Shown one piece after another: positions 60,596 to 64,000 of a DNA stretch of 64,000 nt (position 1 is its first letter; each line of letters begins with the position of its first letter). The position numbers and the translations under genes are program-made. This DNA comes from Corynebacterium pseudodiphtheriticum DSM 44287 (GTDB lineage: Bacteria > Actinomycetota > Actinomycetes > Mycobacteriales > Mycobacteriaceae). The notes under the pieces are model-generated. The model was not told the origin of the DNA. It did no database searches and saw nothing but the letters and a program-made list of their open reading frames with translations. The stretch spans positions 1-64,000 of the forward strand of contig NZ_JIAH01000013.1 of assembly GCF_000688415.1 (NCBI RefSeq), given 5' to 3'.

Positions 60596-62254
60596 TTACG
60601 CGGTAGCTCGACCATCTTTACGGCTGGTGTAGAAACCACGTGCCAGCAAGCCCAAACCGACCAGGAACACGAGGATAATTCCCCATGCACCGGTAGCCGG
60701 AAGCGAGCTCAGGAAGTTATCCCGCTGGTTTTCGACGCGTACGCTCAGCAACTTCGCCTCATCGTCTGCGCCCGTCAGCTCGACTTCATGGATTTCTGGG
60801 TTCCGAACAAATCCAGCCGGCGCCTTCGTTTCGAGCACGCAGTAGTTGTATTGCTGTGCAGCTGTGCTCCCGGCTGCGAAAGTCCTGACCGGGACTCCGT
60901 ACCCGCGGAAAATACCTTCGCGGCTATTTTCGTCGCTTTTCACCGTAGTCAGGGTTGCTGCATTGTCTGCGTGCGAAAAATTTGGATCAATTTCCGGGGT
61001 CGTCGCAACCGGAATCGGGTCACCTAGCAATTCTCCAGCTTCACAGCGGTACAAGTTAAACTGAGCACCAGAAAGATCTACGTCGCCCTCTTGATCATCC
61101 GTGTACTTGGTAATCGTCAGATTGGCGTATTCCGTCTGCGTTGGGCGCTTATTCTCTGGGGTGTCACCACTGTCAGTAGTGATCTTGACATCATTCGGAT
61201 ACTCCACCTCAGCGGTGTTAGTGATAGACTCGCCTGGTCCAGGCAAAGAAACAACTTTAGCGTAAAACTCCACATGAACCTGCAGGTTCGGCTGCCCATT
61301 GCGCTGCTCCGCGAGTTTCGCAAGGCCCTGCTCAGTGAACTCCACAACGAGGGTGTTGTTCTCAGTCCTTAGAGTATAGTCATCCGTTGCCATCTCGGTC
61401 GGTGTACCGTTCCCCGCAGAAAAAGACACCTTCGGGGCCGGCCCACCATCGCCGTTACCGGTCACCAGTGATAGCTGTGGTTTGAGCTGGTCAGTAATCT
61501 TAAGCTTAGACAGGTCACCAGCTGGGATCGGCGTGTTGATGGTGTATTTCATGTTGCTGCCCAAAGTTGCACCCTGCGCATCAACTTGCTTGTTTGGACG
61601 GAGTTCCTGGTTTTTCGGGTAAACAGTACGAGTATATTCCCACTTACCTGTGTTGCCATCAGAATATGGCAAAGAGACCAAAAACGGTGCAGAGGCCGAA
61701 TACCCATCACGTGGCAACTCGGTTACATAGTAAACACCCACCGGGAGTTCGGAGAATATCGCTTCACCTTGCGCGTTAGTTGTTACTGGAGTCGGGTACG
61801 GCTGATTATTGTGGCGCTCTTCGCCGGCGACTTCCCCAGGGTTCTTCACCAGTGAATTAAGCTTCCTCCAGCCTTCTTGTTGGGTAAGATCGAGCGTGAG
61901 TCGTTCGATCTTAAACTGCGCTCCCTCGAGCCAATTTGCATCCCCGGTAGGTGCTCCACTGTGCGTTTGTCCGTCCTGTAGCTGTGGATCACCAAGTATT
62001 TTCTTGATTGTCAACGTTCCAGTCTCAGCTGCATCAACAAGGTCCGTCTCGTCCAACTCCGGTGCCGCAAGGTCAGCACCAGCCGGGGCAGGAGCACCAT
62101 ATGGGCGATCAACAGCGCCAGCAGTGGCTCCGTCTTCAGTGACCGCAGCATCCCCATCCTGGGCAAACGATATCGGCGCTGCTACTGCAGCACTACCAAT
62201 GGCTAGCGTGCCAGCAGCACAGATTGCAATTACTCGCGACTTGAATGAGACCAT
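60596..62254 (-). CDS. Major fimbrial subunit (SpaA/SpaD type)
   Basis: This 552-residue pilin has a signal peptide ending AAVAAPISFAQDG, a pilin motif KWEYTRTVYPKNQ whose Lys is the polymerisation site, an isopeptide-domain N-terminal part (GTLTIKKILGDPQ), and the E-box YCVLETKAPAGFV. The sorting signal is SLPATGAWGIILVFLVGLG followed by a basic tail. The order and motifs match SpaA/SpaD shaft pilins. ATG 62254 is chosen with AGGAACGGAC upstream; the frame is open to 62299 without a site. A long region upstream holds the promoter. Confidence 0.94.
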   Translation of the reverse strand: MVSFKSRVIAICAAGTLAIGSAAVAAPISFAQDGDAAVTEDGATAGAVDRPYGAPAPAGADLAAPELDETDLVDAAETGTLTIKKILGDPQLQDGQTHSGAPTGDANWLEGAQFKIERLTLDLTQQEGWRKLNSLVKNPGEVAGEERHNNQPYPTPVTTNAQGEAIFSELPVGVYYVTELPRDGYSASAPFLVSLPYSDGNTGKWEYTRTVYPKNQELRPNKQVDAQGATLGSNMKYTINTPIPAGDLSKLKITDQLKPQLSLVTGNGDGGPAPKVSFSAGNGTPTEMATDDYTLRTENNTLVVEFTEQGLAKLAEQRNGQPNLQVHVEFYAKVVSLPGPGESITNTAEVEYPNDVKITTDSGDTPENKRPTQTEYANLTITKYTDDQEGDVDLSGAQFNLYRCEAGELLGDPIPVATTPEIDPNFSHADNAATLTTVKSDENSREGIFRGYGVPVRTFAAGSTAAQQYNYCVLETKAPAGFVRNPEIHEVELTGADDEAKLLSVRVENQRDNFLSSLPATGAWGIILVFLVGLGLLARGFYTSRKDGRATA

Positions 62255-62494
62255 GATGTCCGTTCCTATGAGGTGACTAGTTACTCTGAGGCCGCCCAAC
62301 CATCACCGACCGAGATGATTTCGTTACCAAAACCACAGGTTAGCGAGAACCCTTGCAGCGAACCCAGCTTAAATTAACAACTTTTTACGCTTGAAACAAG
62401 CTTCTCGCAGCTTCAAATCCCATCGTTCAAGGCCTGGCCAGTGCCACCTAACCCCAAAGGTGTTCAACAACACAGAATCACCCCGGTCGGCAAG
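62255..62494 (-). promoter_or_regulatory. Upstream region of the major pilin gene
   Basis: The 240 bases hold no gene. They must contain a promoter if the pilin is transcribed separately from the small membrane gene. I see no clear -35/-10 pair or palindrome to single out. Confidence 0.35.
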
Positions 62495-62647
62495 CTATAC
62501 TGCAACGTCTGAGTACGGCATCAGTTCTGCAACATACGGAAACACCACTTCCATCAACAAGAAAAACACCCCCACCGCAAGCAACACAGCCAGCAGAGTC
62601 TTCAATACCACCCCACCCGGCAGCAAATTCCACAATCCGCGATACAT
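62495..62647 (-). CDS. Small membrane protein paired with class E sortase
   Basis: The 50-residue protein (MYRGLWNLLPGGVVLKTLLA, ending FPYVAELMPYSDVAV) has one central helix. GAGGT about five bases before the ATG supports the start. A small membrane protein with this same start and end follows the housekeeping class E sortase (SrtF) in other corynebacteria, as I recall it. It lies 100 bases downstream of the sortase gene. A longer frame to 62806 is not needed. Function unknown. Confidence 0.75.
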   Translation of the reverse strand: MYRGLWNLLPGGVVLKTLLAVLLAVGVFFLLMEVVFPYVAELMPYSDVAV

Positions 62648-62747
62648 AACTACCTCAATTCCCAAGCTCTTCGACGATTTTTGGGCTTCAGCACCCAGAC
62701 TCCCAATGCACCAAAGCTCCGGTACACCACCCAGAATTACCGCGCCT

Positions 62748-63530
62748 TTACAACACTTCACCCAAAGCCACAGGGCGCTGACCTGCCGACTTCTCCAGCA
62801 CTTCAACTTCCATAGCGTGCACGATCATGCGCTGCGAGTTCGAATACCACGGGTGGCACGTCGTCAACGTCGCCAGCGACTCACTCGGCTGCGGAGCGCC
62901 TTCCCTGCTGAAATCAACTCCCGGGATGGGTGCAATCACCCCAACATCTCCAGGGTGCGTGATGTGACGGCCAGCAATTCCGGCATACTCGTCGGCAAGC
63001 TTGGCGCGCTGCTCCTCGCTAAAACATTCCGCGCCACCGTTCGCGCCTGCGTCGATCGGCAACACCCGATACGTCACCCACTGCGTGGCGGTCTCCACCA
63101 CGATTGCATCGCAAGCATGCAGATCCTCCAAATGCACAAAGGGCGCCCCCTGCCCCATGCGGTGCCCGGCGATTGCAAAATTGCCGAGTTCCCCCGGCGC
63201 CTGCGTGTCCACATAATGTCCTGGCCCGGCGGCTAAGACGTCCTGAGAAGTCCCGGCTAGTACCGCGTACTGATAATCCGGCCCCAACCGCGGAATATAA
63301 ATGCGGCTAAACGCCTGCCCGTTATCCGGTTCCGGGGCCCCCTCCCCTGGGCCACCAGCATCTGCTTCCTGCCAGCGCTGCTCCATGCGCTCATTCGCCT
63401 GCGCCTGCAATTGGCCAGACTTCATGTTCGTCCAATACGCCTCATAGAACACGAACAAGACGATGAGCGCCCCGGCGGTCAGCAGGATCTCGCCCAACAA
63501 CCGTCGGAGACTAAACGGTTCAGATTTCAC
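62748..63530 (-). CDS. Class E sortase
   Basis: A 260-residue sortase with one N-terminal helix (LGEILLTAGALIVLFVFYEA) and no C-terminal anchor. The active-site His is in NFAIAGHRMGQGAPFV, and Cys and Arg are in TLTTCHPWYSNSQRMIVHA. The TLTTCHP form and single helix are typical of class E, the housekeeping type that anchors LPXTG proteins to the cell wall in actinobacteria. It follows a decayed LPXTG gene, and its small partner lies just downstream. Confidence 0.93.
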   Translation of the reverse strand: MKSEPFSLRRLLGEILLTAGALIVLFVFYEAYWTNMKSGQLQAQANERMEQRWQEADAGGPGEGAPEPDNGQAFSRIYIPRLGPDYQYAVLAGTSQDVLAAGPGHYVDTQAPGELGNFAIAGHRMGQGAPFVHLEDLHACDAIVVETATQWVTYRVLPIDAGANGGAECFSEEQRAKLADEYAGIAGRHITHPGDVGVIAPIPGVDFSREGAPQPSESLATLTTCHPWYSNSQRMIVHAMEVEVLEKSAGQRPVALGEVL

Positions 63531-63545
63531 GTGCTCTCCAATGCC

Positions 63546-63854
63546 TTATGCATGACCTCTATGCTTGTCGACGCCGCTGCGTAGCAAAACGTCACCGATT
63601 ACTAAGAGTAATCCACCAAGTACAAAGCCAGATACCGTTGTCGCCAGTCTTTGGCAATTCTGGGCAGGGAACGTTTTCGTATTCTTGGACATGAAAAGTC
63701 TGAGTCACAGACGGAATCTGCTCGTTGTCAGAACTGAGCTCAAGGCTTTACGTTTATCTCTTCTTGCCCCGCGCCACTTAAGCACAAGGTCGGAAACAGG
63801 ATTCGTCACAGGTTGTGCAGTCTCATCGGTATTTTGGATTGCTACGAGTTCTGC
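63546..63854 (-). pseudogene. Decayed LPXTG surface-protein C-terminus
   Basis: Directly after the partial sortase stop, one frame reads AELVAIQNTDETAQPVTNPV. A second frame then reads SLELSSDNEQIPSVTQTFHV and PELPKTGDNG, an LPXTG-type sorting motif. The first frame resumes with SGFVLGGLLLVIGDVLLRSG and a basic tail to the stop at 63546. Two compensating indels and the lack of an N-terminus mark it as a broken pilin-like gene. It is not visible as a single open frame. Confidence 0.6.
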
Positions 63855-63998
63855 TCACGCTGCCTCTGCTGGGGCACACGGTGCCGCAGCTGCTTTTCGA
63901 CGTTCCTTGCGGATCCAGTGAAGCAGATAAGCAATAGCCAACAATGCGATAATCAACAGTGCCCACATCCACCACTGCACAATGCGGTTTTTCTGATC
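63855..63998 (-). CDS. C-terminus of a third class C sortase, cut by window edge
   Basis: The last 47 codons read RIVQWWMWALLIIALLAIAY, LLHWIRKERRKAAAAP and CAPAEAA, a membrane helix with a basic tail. This matches the C-terminal anchor of the sortase at 56444-57373 (SWWMYLDLFIILVVLAIVAY, then REWKKR). It suggests another class C sortase upstream of the class E gene. The catalytic part is outside the window, so the call is tentative. Confidence 0.5.
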   Translation of the reverse strand, partial: DQKNRIVQWWMWALLIIALLAIAYLLHWIRKERRKAAAAPCAPAEAA

Positions 63999-64000
63999 AA

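Noticed and set aside
63565-63921. 118-codon plus-strand frame at the right edge
   Set aside because: The minus strand gives a sortase anchor and an LPXTG signal there; the plus frame is a shadow.
1-64000. CRISPR arrays, tRNA or rRNA genes
   Set aside because: I saw no regularly spaced repeat array with unique spacers, no rRNA core sequence and no convincing tRNA cloverleaf; a dedicated scan could still find a tRNA I missed.

Overview
The window is a stretch of a Corynebacterium chromosome. Diagnostic blocks are aceF-(MFS)-lipB-lipA-DUF4191-RDD, thrC, glnE-glnA2, the rnpB gene, a Rv2228c/Rv2229c/Rv2230c-like trio (RNase H-phosphatase, zinc-ribbon coiled coil, Nif3), ptpA, and a class C sortase/LPXTG pilus locus. 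Many genes have a TANNNT hexamer 6-8 bases before the start codon, the arrangement expected for leaderless mRNAs, which are common in corynebacteria. I do not assign a species.

Layout. 1-31.5 kb is mostly core chromosome: lipoylation and 2-oxoacid dehydrogenase genes, secreted lipoproteins (SGNH hydrolase, S1 protease), threonine synthase, nitrogen control (glnE, glnA2), a degenerate galactokinase paralogue, RNase P RNA, an alcohol dehydrogenase with a GlxR-like site, a beta-lactamase-fold lipoprotein, the Rv2228c-2230c trio, a SURF1 protein and two coupled YhgE/Pip membrane proteins. 31.6-42.6 kb is mosaic: a 2H phosphoesterase, a short nucleotidyltransferase, butanediol dehydrogenase, an unknown two-gene unit, a secreted PAP2 phosphatase, a RelA/SpoT-domain protein with a 66-residue partner (toxin-antitoxin-like), a secreted S1 protease, an alkB gene frameshifted in a C7 tract, a Fic protein behind a three-copy operator, and an M20 peptidase paired with a DUF3100 membrane protein. 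42.7-48.6 kb looks like an island bracketed by two similar hairpin elements; it carries an Abi-like HEPN protein, an IS3-type remnant and a putative glutarate-type operon (acyl-CoA dehydrogenase, CaiB/BaiF CoA-transferase, YjiH transporter). 48.6-55 kb is a Dpp/Opp-type ABC transporter operon ending in a fused CMD/alkylhydroperoxidase protein and preceded by two NemR-box-like palindromes. 55.3 kb holds a DNA-methyltransferase-like N-terminal remnant. 55.5-64 kb is a sortase/pilin locus on the minus strand: a third class C sortase running off the window, a decayed LPXTG gene, a class E sortase with its small membrane partner, the major pilin, a large anchored pilin and two class C sortases.

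The strongest candidates for something little described are the RelA/SpoT-domain/66-aa pair, the operator-controlled Fic gene, the Abi-HEPN gene in its repeat-bounded island, and the class E sortase pair inside the pilus locus. All calls come from reading the sequence and translations; no database search was run.
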